From Toxonevra muliebris (lineage: Eukaryota; Arthropoda; Insecta; Diptera; Pallopteridae): 64,000 bases of DNA. The notes under the pieces were generated by a model. The model was given only the letters and a program-made list of their open reading frames with translations. It made no database searches and had not been told where the DNA came from. Made by a program: the position numbers and the translations under genes. Positions 47,101-59,100 of this stretch are shown here, piece by piece. Each line of letters opens with the position of its first letter. The stretch's first letter is position 1. The stretch lies in contig OY829329.1 in the NCBI GenBank assembly GCA_963691655.1, forward strand, positions 51,561,279-51,625,278, read 5' to 3'.

Positions 47101-50100
47101 CTATTATTTAAGCTGAAAGTTTTTTCAAAAGTTCTTGGGATTGTTCCGCAGTAGCTGGTTTTATTGTTTTTTACACCATGTGAGGTTTTTATTCAGGAAG
47201 ATATTCAAAGACGCTCTAAACTAAAACGTAATGAGGGCTTATACGAAACATTGAGGACTTTGCGGTTGTCAAATGGTGACGATTAGAAGTCCGTCTTCTC
47301 GATGCTTAAGCTTGGTTTACACTAGAGTTAAAACCAAACCCGACTTGTCATTACATTTTCACAAATAGGTCTAGAACAGACAATGATGCGTAATCTGAAG
47401 TTTTTATTTATTAATGCTCTACACCAAATTTAATTTTTAAAAACTCATTTCCATATAAAAATGAGTGAAAACGTCGTAACTGTCTATAATGAAATTTTTT
47501 GTCAATTAGTCTGATCAATTGAGGATATAAATATGAGTATTACAAATACTTCGAAAAGAGATAAGCGTTATTGTCCTAAGCACTTTCACCTCAGTGAAAC
47601 TATTGTCAAAAACTTATAGTTTAAAGAATATTCATGAAGTTAGTAAGAAAGAGTTTTACTATTATAGGTTCATGTAAACTAAGTAGCTACGTCTGATTCC
47701 ATTCAGATCGAGGAAAATGAGAATAGAATGCAATGAGGCCTAAAGAATTGTGTTTGAATATGTTCTTATTCTTTCCACGACATTCCCATTTGAAGTGAGT
47801 TTCTTGGGAATTTCGATTTTCCAGTTATTTTCGACGCGCCTTCGTTTTAAACTTTTTTGTGTGTTGTAAGAAAATGCAGGCTTTCTTATCGTGTTTTTCG
47901 ATCTGAGAGTCATAAATATTTCTTAGTTTTATGATCTTGTGGAATAGGCTTTTCTGTGTTCGATCCCTCGCAAGGGCAAGTCCACACACTTTTCTTTAAA
48001 AATCATTTTGCTTATTAAGGTGTGGGATTGAAAAAATCTTAACACCCATTTTTTCTAATAATTTTTTTTGGGTGTAAAATTTAAAAATTTCTTTGATCTA
48101 GTTATCTTTGAAAAATATGTCAGTTGTTATTTTTAATGACAAACATGTTGATTTATAGTGAGTTTGATCAAAATGAGTGAAGAAAAAGAAGTACGTCTTA
48201 AAGTTATTAAAAATTTTCAAAAAAGTCCAAATTGGTCCTACAAAAAATTGGCCAAAGATTTGAAGGTCTGCCGTTAAACTGTTTCCAATGATATTAAACA
48301 GTTTCAGGAGAATTTGACCATCGATAGGAAACCTGGTTCGGGAAGAAAACAAGGACCACATGATATTGGAAAAGCCAAGAAAATAGAAAGCCTATTGAAA
48401 AGATCTACAAACACATCTGGTAGAAAAGCCCGGTTAGCCCAGTGCTCTGACTATTTGGTGCGAAAAGTTAAAGCCAATGCAGGTTTGAAAACATGCAAAG
48501 TCCAAAAAGTTCCAGACAGGCATGCTGCAAAAAATTCAGACGACAAAAGTAGGGCTCGGAAATTAAAATCGAATTTCATACAAAAATTTGGCATTCATGT
48601 TGGATAATGGACTATGAAATGTATGTACTGGCAGATTTTACGCAGCTTCAGCTTCCGGGTCAAAATTTTTATGTTGCTGATGCTCGAGGAAATGTCGAAG
48701 AACAATTTAGAAGCCAAAAGCAGACAAAATTTCAGCAAGTCATTTGTTACATTAGGCTCTATAAATACCGAAATATACATCAAAGAATGTTTGAAAAAAA
48801 AAACTTCTTCCTTTCATAAGAGAGCACAATAGAGTCCACATATTTTTGGCCCGATTTGTCAACATGTCACTACGCAAGAAAGCTCTGGAGTGGTACCAAA
48901 GTAATAACATAGTTTTTGTATCAAGAGACGCCAATCCTCCAAATTGTCCGGAGCTGGAGCAGTGGAGAGGTATTGGGCTCTTGTGAAAAGAAACTTAAAG
49001 AGCACAAAAAAGGTGTCCCAAAATATCGAAGATTTTAAAAGGAGATGGGCAAACTGTTCCAAAGAGGTATCTGAAACAACTATCAACTTACCAAAAAAGG
49101 TCCACGAGTTCATAAATAGTGGTTAGAACTATAAAAGTTATGTTTTTCTGTAATTTGTAAAATATTATCGATTAAATAAAAAAAAATCAAAACTCTAAGA
49201 TCAACCATTTAAAAATTTTTGAATTTTATATATGTTAAGATTTTTTCTATCTCACTCCTTATATATTATTTTAACTAGTAGTTTTCCTATACGAAATTTT
49301 TCCATTGGTGACTAGAATATTTTTAGCTTGTATGCTCACGGCATTGTCAAGATATCAGGATCGGTCTATCATCATCATCATCATCCGATCCTGTATCTCC
49401 ACATATTGATTCATAAAGACTAGCTAACCTCTAAATGTCTAAGAAACTCTTTGTTTTATGTGTACGAACTCATTACCATTTCATTCCACTTAGTGTAAGG
49501 TGCATAATTCAAAATCACTGCATTTTATGAGATAAAAGTTTATTTTTTCTCAACTCTCAACTCAAATCCTCAATTCTTCCCCAATATTAACACTACATTC
49601 AGTTAGATTAAGTTTACGTAAAATACAACAACAACATATCAATGATATCAGCGCACTTAATAAAATTGAATTTCATTTCAATTGGACACGTCTGTTTGTA
49701 GCTACTGCTGCTACTTCTTCCTTGTCGCTGACTTACAATGTATTACCAGCATCTCACAACCCCTTTTTGGCAGGCATTCACTCGACGTCGCTCTTGATTC
49801 CTTTGGGAATTTTTTGGGGGAACACTCAACAGCACAACACACGTCAGCACTATCGACCACAAAATAGAATCGTGTCTTATGTTGTTGATTACCGTGTATA
49901 TTACCGTGAAAATATTTGTGTATTTCTTGTTTTTATTGCTCAATTTCAAATGATATCAACAGGTTTTCTAGTTTTTCTACACCTTTTGGTCTTCCTTTAG
50001 TCAACTTATCACACTACGGAATGTTTTTCTGGCACTTGGAGTTTTTATAAATATTTCGCTACCTGTAGCATACATATATTACCCGGTACATTTTTGCACG

Positions 50101-53100
50101 TTGACACGTACATATTTTATTGATATGCCCATTGGGAATTTCACATTTTTGTGCAAATTTTATGACTTTTATGATTATTATTGGTTGGTTTGCTATTTTT
50201 TGGACTCTAATTGCAATAAAATATGAGAAAATTTCTGTGTATTTATATCGATCCAAATTTAATGCTACCGTAGACGACATAGAAAGCAACGGAACTGTTC
50301 AGCTTGAGTAAAATATATTTGTCAATGGAAAAAATATATGCAGTCGGGCTCAAACCCAGTGACACGTGATATTCTATACAAAAACCGAGGACCCATTTAC
50401 CTGAAGTATCAACTTCTCGAGACTTCTGTGTAATATCTAAAAGTGTTCTCTCTACAAAAATTCGTTTTATAAATTTGAAGATGATGAAGATGATCAAAAA
50501 CGAACTATTTCCACGCTGCCTATATTTCATATAGATTACATAATTCTTAATTGCTTCCCTTTTTATTCTATTTTACAGCATTAAACCGAATTTGGAAAAG
50601 TTTGAAATCTCGAAAGGTAGCTATCATGGCGGTCTTGGCGGTTACGAAGAAATGGAAGGACGTGAAGAAGCTGGCGATGGTCCAGGCGGGGGATACAGAT
50701 ACGATGACGATAGACCCGATTCGCCGGCTTCATTTGAAGAAATCGAACGTCCGCCATTACGTAAAATTGACAAATACTTTAAAGCTGAGTGCCCATGTTT
50801 GCCGGCACGTTACACAATTGCGGTAATGGCATGCATCGGGTTTATGATATCATTTGGTATGCGATGTAATATGTCAGCAGCGAAACTGAAAATGGAACAT
50901 AATGGGGTGAGTTGAGCTGATGAAAATGCAAGAGTATTAGATTAATCGTATGTTAATAGCAGTGGGCGGGCTATGTGCTGTTGAAATTTAATTTGGGTAA
51001 TTTGCTGGTATTGAGTTAAATATTATACTCGAAAAATGAAACTGTCAATTAATTTTTGACAACTACTCATATCCCAAAACTCTAAAGTCACGTTCCATTT
51101 GCTTGCACAATATTTTGTATTGTTGGAATGTTTTGAGTTGAAAAAATTTTTAGTGTTGGGGGCCTTTTCATAGTAGGTATATCACATTTTTGTTTTACTT
51201 GCCTTTTCATTTCTCTGTTTCACTTTATGTACATTTCATACAAAATATTTATATTTTAAAAACTTTTGGAGAGTTATATGCGTAATTCCGTCACGCTCGT
51301 TAATAATGCCTTGAAGGCTTTTTCGCTTTTTGTAATTTTTGAGCTTGAGCGTCAGGCAACAGGATGTTTTTCGTTTGCTTCCTGTTTTTTTTTTGTATGC
51401 TTTTCTCCGCTTCTATTATATTTTACTTCATTTGTGGCAAATATGCGCAGATTTTATTTCAGTTGCCATTACAACCATCCATGCATATGCATATATGTAG
51501 TTAGTACTTCAATTGTTACATTTGTTTGCAGATTTTGTTGTTGTTTTCTTTTCTTTTTTTGTTACTAATGGATACATTTCACTCATATCCTTATACAATA
51601 GTTATTCAGATGTACATTGACGAGTGTAATGTAAAATGAAAATTTTTATATAGAAAAATATATATATTTGCCTTTTCTATAGATATTTTGTTCATCGATT
51701 TCCAGCTCTTTTCTATTCCTTTCTTTTCGTGAAAAAACAGGACTTGCTTTTCTTTGGTGAAGATGAGGCTTTTATTCACTTTTAGCAGAGTGCTTTGCAA
51801 TCAATCATATACGACTCTATTGGGAATACGTAGAATTTCTTATCCAATGAGAGCGGTAGTCCACAAAGTCTATCTTTAGCAAAATTTAAAAAAAGTCTGT
51901 AAAATTTACCATTTTCTTATATCATATCATACCCAGGGCCGTAGCCAGGATATTTTTTCGGGGAGGGTTTTCATTCGAAGAAAATATTCATAAATAATTT
52001 TTATGAAACTGATGTTTAAATAAATAAATTAGACACGATGTTGCATTTGATGGACCCTATCAGTCAAGGGACAAGAGTGGATAAATGCCTTGAAGCTTTA
52101 GGAATTGTTCTTCCCGAGTTTTTTTTAATCTTAACATAAAAAAAATGGCCGAAAGTTACAAAAAATTTACAGAATAATCAATTTCAATTTTTACAAATAA
52201 ATATTATTCAATGTGAATTCCAATGCATTTTTTTAACGTCAAGGACATCATTTCGATAACTCCTTGACTTTCCATTACCCAAAGTTAAAATAATGACCAA
52301 TAATGTTAAATATATTCAGAGGGTAATTTTTTAAAATGATTATCAGTGGGAATTCGGGCCATTATCAATTATGAGGAACCCGGATGAAATTGGCATATAT
52401 TCTCTAAATTCTTGCAGTCACAGCATTAAAAGGGATCTTCCGAGTCGGGGTGCTCTGAGCAATAATGGGTTAAAGAATTAATTACATTTTAAGATTGTCT
52501 CCAAAAACTTTGAAGCTGATTCAATAACACTGCCCTACATGGGTTGGGCGAATAATATGGTTCCTAGCATTAATTTTTTATGCTGAAAATAAATCTGAGG
52601 TCAAAAACTTCACATTACGTCACGTTTTAGAAAAATTGGGACTGAAATCCCTAAAAATACCGTTTTTGGCCATTTTTGAGAAATTGTAGAGCTGAACCCT
52701 GACGTGCTAGAAACTTCGAAAATTAGGAATTAAAGGCTAAATCATGCCCTTTCAAATAAACCCTAAATCATATTGTTTTCATGCGCCCTTAAAGCACGGG
52801 ATGTGTTTATGTCTACGGGTGCAGGAACAAATTTACAAAGAACGGATTTTATCTTACTCACATTCACAGCCAGACATAATGAAAAGTGTAGTGGTCGGCA
52901 GTATTTTAAGGGGCGCTGGTTACAAATCTACAGTCAGATTTTAAAAATTCAACATTCCGAATTAAATATGGCGGTCAAGTTTAGCATAATAACATATTGC
53001 TTTATATTACTTTTCACATAAGTCTAATTTTACAAGGATCCGACAGTTTTTTCTATTTTTTATTAATTTTTAAACTTTTCAAAATGTTTCACGACGAAGC

Positions 53101-56100
53101 TTTAAATCAAAAACAGTTACTGACATAGAAAAACTATGAATGAAGGATTGCTCAGCATCACCTTTTCTTTTTGAATCCGAAATCAAGCCTCATGTCAAAG
53201 AAAATAAATCAGATTTGGTCGCATAGTGTAACTAAGATTTCAAATTTACTTGACTTTTTAGAAAAAAAACCGATGGAAGTAAAAAATATTCAAAAATCTT
53301 CCAATAGATTTTATTTTCTACTTTTTTCCCATCCACTGTAAATTAATATAAAAAATTAGAAGAAAGTTTCCACATTTTGGGGGGGAGAGGGGGAGGGGGG
53401 TCAGAACCCCCAAAACCTCCCCCTAAATACGGCTTTGATCATACCAAAGCACTAAAGGAACTTCTCAGTTCAACTTCCCAAGCTCTTCATTTCGCTAATA
53501 GCTCGAACCCTCCACAAGTATATTATCAAAGGTGTAAAAATCTCTACAATCGTTCGAAAAAAAGTCCAGCGGCATTAGCGTTTTCATTATATGAGAGGTT
53601 TCTAGTGATAGTTTCTGGAGCCCTGAACTCAACCCTATTGAACTTAAAATCTGTGGTAAGGAAATTATTCCCATAGAATTTTCTACAACCTCACGAATTC
53701 TGTCTCTAAGCATTCACAATTATCCCATAGTTAAATACCTTCACCCTAGTGGACACACTTAATTCAGTTCCCTAAAATTCAACCTATCTCCTTTCCTCAG
53801 AACCGTTCAATCATTCGAAACAAACTTCAGTGACTTCTTGCTCAAATCGAATCCATTGCTTTTGCATAAAAACCAATTCGCCTACTTCTCCCATATCGGA
53901 TTTACATTAATTTTTAGTCAGATAGATTACAAGATTATAGATACAGTACAAGAACAACAGTTGGAACGTTTACACTTCCGTTAAACACTTTTTACGAGAT
54001 GATCCCCAGTTACCATGTATTCGGTACTAGAACACATCTATAAGTAAATTCGTGAAACTGCCATTTTCTTCTCCTCCTTCTATATCTAAAATTTGAAAAA
54101 TAACTATTTTTTTAGCTTAACTCTTCCATATTTATGACCATTCTACTCATAGGCTCCCTTAATTTGAAGAGATTTCAACAGGTTAGAGTGGCAGTCGAGA
54201 GACACGCTTAAGCCTGAACGGCCCATTGTGATACCACATAGTTGGACCTACAGTTTAACGCCAATTTTTTTATCGGCTTGGTGGTTTTACCATTACCAAC
54301 TAAGGTGTGTACTTGTACACTATCTTATAATTCTCATACACTTCATATTGATAGTGAATATAAGAAAATTAAGAAAATTAACCACCAGACAAAGACCCAA
54401 ATGAAGTCAAGTGCGGATGAAGTTCTAAAGCTAATAGATTCGACTCAGTTAAGTTACCCTGCGGAATAGTTTTTTCACATATACATTTGGATTCTTACGA
54501 TGCTTATAAAACCAAATACTGCCTTCTTTTTGACGGCCAGGCATGTGTGGATGCAGACATTCGCAATCTGGAGAATAGACATTGTTAGCAGCCGCCCACT
54601 ATTAATCAGACGCTGTTTTTATGTTTTGAGGAGCCTTTAAAGTAAAGGTATCAAAGTGTCCTCTCTAAAACAACGGCCTCTTTAGCAGGCTTGCCAACCC
54701 GGGGGAAATTCCCCCATTTCGGGGGAATAGTGAAGCTCTGGGGTAATGGGGGAATGACTCCAATATTAGGGGGAATTTTAAAACAATGTTTTGTGCTGAA
54801 TTTAATTCAAAAAAATTACGGAAAATGCATAAAATTAAATTAAATAGTGCCACAAATTAAAAATAAATGAATTGTATCTTCTTGAAAATGACCGCCATTA
54901 TTGTTAGATTTGAATTTTGACAAATAAACCATAAATAAAGTCATTTCAAAAGAGATTTCGATGTCTTTTCCTTAAAATATAATCAAAAAATTGTTTGAAA
55001 AACTAAAAAAATGACATATTTCTTGATTTTGACATAATCTTTAAAAACTTAGTTTACCACTAGATTCTGCGATCTAAGTAACTAAGTTTACGTGTCCCAG
55101 CGTTTTGATGCGTCAATTTCACGTACTTACAATGCTATTGTTCCTTTGGTGCGTCTTTTTCCATATGTTATATACGAATCGGAAATTTTTACTATCGATA
55201 AAAGATATAGGTCACTAAAAGCTATAGATATAAATGTATCCAGCTCTTTACCTCATTCTACATCTAGTGTAGAACAAATTTTTTTTCCAAACTAATATAA
55301 ACAAAAATGCTTTTAGAAATAGGCTGCCAACTACTATTATGGTGTCAACTTTATTTGTTAAACAATTATTTAAAGAAAAAACTTATTCCAAAAAAACGAA
55401 ATTGGGGGAATTTGACATGAAATAGGGGAGAAAAAAATTGGAAAATGGGGGAATGGGGGAAAAAGAGTTGGCAGCCCTGCTCTTTAGTGTGTTGCTGCAA
55501 CCCTGATGTGAGCGTTCTCACTCTTTGTATCCCGTATTCAAAATACTTCAAAAAGCTGTGTGATTTTAGACTCACGTTGTGGAACTTAAAAATTTATTAT
55601 TTACTTATGTACATATACAACACTTTAGAGATGTTTCAGATGTAGTCAGTAGTCTATGCGAGAATGAAGTAATATACAAGTAACCCTCAAAGCGACGTTA
55701 AAGGTTCAGGTTACTTTCCTAGCTTCATCCAAAATCAAATGTAAAGATTGAACACAACAAATTTTCAAGCTTGTTTAAACGAGGTTTCTCAAGTGGTTTC
55801 TTGAAAATGTAATTTGTGAACTCGTATTTTTATTCCTTTTACATTCTTATTTAATATTTTTCTTTCCTTTCTTCTTCATTATAGACTGCCTTCATGAATT
55901 GGACTGTCGCGGTGGAGAGTCATGTGGATTCATCATTTTTCTGGGGCTATTTAATAACGCAAATACCGGGCGGTTTTATAGCATCTAAATTTCCAGCAAA
56001 CAAAATCTTTGGTTTGTCCATTGTTAGTTCGGCAACATTACATTTGATGGTACCATTCGCGATGACATTAATGCATGGACATGTGGTGATAGGTGTGCGT

Positions 56101-59100
56101 GTAATGCAAGGATTATTTGAGGTAAGTGGGAGAACAGTAGATGTAGATACAAAAACATAAATACATGGAGATATACAAAAAGAAATTAAGAAGGAGAAGA
56201 GCAGAATATGAAAGGGTATGCATTCAAAGGTCTTTTGCGAAAATTCGATTTCGTTTAAATCAGATCAAAGCCAGTTGAATGAAAGCTTACAGTGTGACGT
56301 CAGGCATATTATTATTATTTTTTTTTTTTTTTGATTTAAATCAAATCATATTCTATACATACAAATGTTGTGAGACTCAAATGCTTTGGTATTAAATCCA
56401 ATGAAAACATGATGTAATCTTCTTGCCAATATGTTTTTGTGTATGAAAAATGTAGAAGGGCGATATATTCTTCATTTTTCACTTCATTGTCGAATTCATA
56501 GTCTTAACCCTCATATACATTATATTTCATATATCGTTCATATCCTTTTTTCTGTTTTCATTTTTTTTTTATTTTGGCAAATCATAAAATAACAATGGCA
56601 TTTAATTTAATACGTTTTCTTTGTATTTTGCTGTGCAGTATTTCTTTGATTTTCGCATTCATTTAAATTCATGTACTTATCAATATCTTCTTTCACTTTC
56701 TTCGCATAGGGCGTCACGTATCCCGCATGTCATGGTATTTGGCGATTTTGGGCACCACCAATGGAACGCTCACGTCTTGCGACATTGGCTTTTAGCGGCT
56801 CTTATGCCGGTGTTGTCGTAGGATTACCGCTCTCTGGTCTGCTGGCAGATACAGTGGGATATCAGGCGCCATTCTATGCTTACGGTGTATTTGGCATAAC
56901 ATGGTAAGATCAAAATCTAGAAAAGTTCATAATATTTCAAAAGATTTTCAAGATATTTACTCAAGTGTATAAATGTCTTAATTTCCATTAACTAGGTACA
57001 TGTTTTGGATATGGCTTTGCTTTGAGAATCCCCGCAAACATCCCGCCATTAGTATACCCGAATTGAAGTATATTGAAAAATCTCTTGGCGAAACATCAGC
57101 ACACCCGACAATGCCTTCACTGAAAACTACCCCCTGGCAAGAAATGATGCGTTCAATGCCCGTTTATGCTATAATCGTTGCGAATTTTTGTCGTTCATGG
57201 AATTTTTATTTACTTGTACTTTTTCAATCATCATTTCTTAAGCATAAATTCGGTTTTGAAGTTGAAGAAGCTGGCTTTATAGGCTCACTGCCACATTTGA
57301 TAATGACAACGATCGTGCCATTCGGTGGTATGCTGGCAGATCATTTACGTAAGAATGGCATTATGTCAACGACAAATGTGAGGAAGTTATTCAATTGTGG
57401 TGGTTTCGGGATGGAAGGTCTGTTCTTTTTATTTGTAGCGCATTCAGATTCAGCGGTAAGCTAAAGAAATATAATATCTTCAGGCATTCGAAATCTAATG
57501 TTTACATTTTTAAAATTTTTTTTTTTAATGATAGACTGGTGCTATGTTTGCTTTGACATGTGGTGTTGCTTTTAGCGGTTTCGCTATATCCGGTTATAAT
57601 GTTAATCATTTAGATATTGCTCCACGTTATGCTAGTATTTTAATGGGTCTTTCAAATGGTATTGGAACATTGGCTGGCATCATTGTACCTTATGCGTTGG
57701 ATGGTTTGATTATCAAGGATGTTAGTATTAATTTTTATTTTATTTTTTTTTATATTTTGTTGTAACTATATTTTATTATTTATTATAACTGCTTATTTTG
57801 CTTTTCAATGGCCAACAGCCTAAGGGATGCTGGACTACTGTCTTCACTTTGGCCGCTTGTGTTCATTTGGTTGGTTGCACTTTTTACGGTATTTTTGCTT
57901 CGGGCGAACTACAACCATGGGCAGAGCCAGCTAACGAAGAGAAGCAAGTGTGGTCACCGCCAGTGGGCCCCAACACTGATGATCGTCATAGTCAAGCGGG
58001 TTACTTAAAAGAGACGTCATTTGTAAGTTGATATATATTTTATTTTTTTGCACAGGAATTATGGAGTTTTCAGTGTTTGAAATGGAAATTATCTGTAACT
58101 GTAACCAGTATTGAGTTTAGAGGCTGATTATTTGCACAACCTGAAACTTTTGAACTCTTTCCCCAACTCCTTTAACTCTAACTCCTCCATGAAATGCCTC
58201 TGCAGTAGAGTAAAAGCTGAACACTTTCTTTTATTTCATTAAATTTTCCAGAAACCATTAAGAAATATTTTATTTCTTCTCGATTCTTCGAGCACATTGA
58301 AAGACCCCCCTCTTTATTTTATTTCCAAGGCAGTTCCAGAATTATTGATTAAGGAAAGCTGAATTTGGTTCTATTTCTGTGTTCTCTGTCCAGTGAAGAA
58401 CCAGTCAGGTAGTAATGGCGAAAATTATTTATTAATGTACTGGCATCACTATAATGCAAGCAGCCACTTTCTGAGCATTCAAAATAAGCTAACAGATTGT
58501 TACAAGGTTTTAAACTGTCAATTAGTCTGATTTGTTAGCGCCAATTTATCTACGAAACTTTTCAGATGCTCGTTAGTTGGTGCAGTGTCTCAAAAGAGAC
58601 TTCGATTTTAATTTATGAGTGCTCCCGTCAGGTTTTCCCCCGGTCATTCTTGTACAAGACGAAAAGAGTATGAATATACTAGTGGCTTCTACTAGAGTTA
58701 GTGCCAAAGCCTTTGAGAAGCTCAAACTTCTAATAGCAATGTCAACAACAATGAGCAATGTTAATCCTATAAGCAGGATTCTCTTTACTCTTACGAATAC
58801 TGAGCATCTCTATTCTTGAAAGATTAGTTTCACCTAAGTATCCCCTACCTATATTCAATGTACCTTTCTACTAGAATCGGTGTACAGAAAATAGACCGTA
58901 CTTAACAAAAAAACATTTTTTTGTGAATTTTCTAAGCTATAATCTCATAAAATTCTGACGAGGCTTCTGAGCTGAATATAGAATCAGAAAAACGAAGATA
59001 TTACTAATTCTATAAAGTGGAAAGTTCAGGGATATGCTAATGTTTCCAAAGAATAATAAATATTAACTAACTCCATATTGCATATCTTTTCAGGGTGAAC

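Larger units (their letters stand above)
43627..48015. other. VGlut intron 1 sequence, no gene seen
   Basis: Mostly AT-rich. It contains the short inverted-repeat clusters at 44.83-44.90 and 45.05-45.30 kb listed separately. At 47,960 a GTTCGATCCC string matches a Pol III B box, but no A box is found. Confidence 0.4.

Noticed and set aside
47955..47975. Pol III B-box-like GTTCGATCCC
   Set aside because: There is no A box at the right distance and no tRNA fold.
49722..50000. 92-codon plus frame
   Set aside because: It starts at a non-ATG codon, has no recognisable domain and lies in VGlut intron 1.
53612..53640. [11 protein letters not shown] translation resembling the Tc1 catalytic Glu block
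   Set aside because: Only about 10 residues match. There is no transposase sequence before or after and no terminal repeats, so chance is likely.
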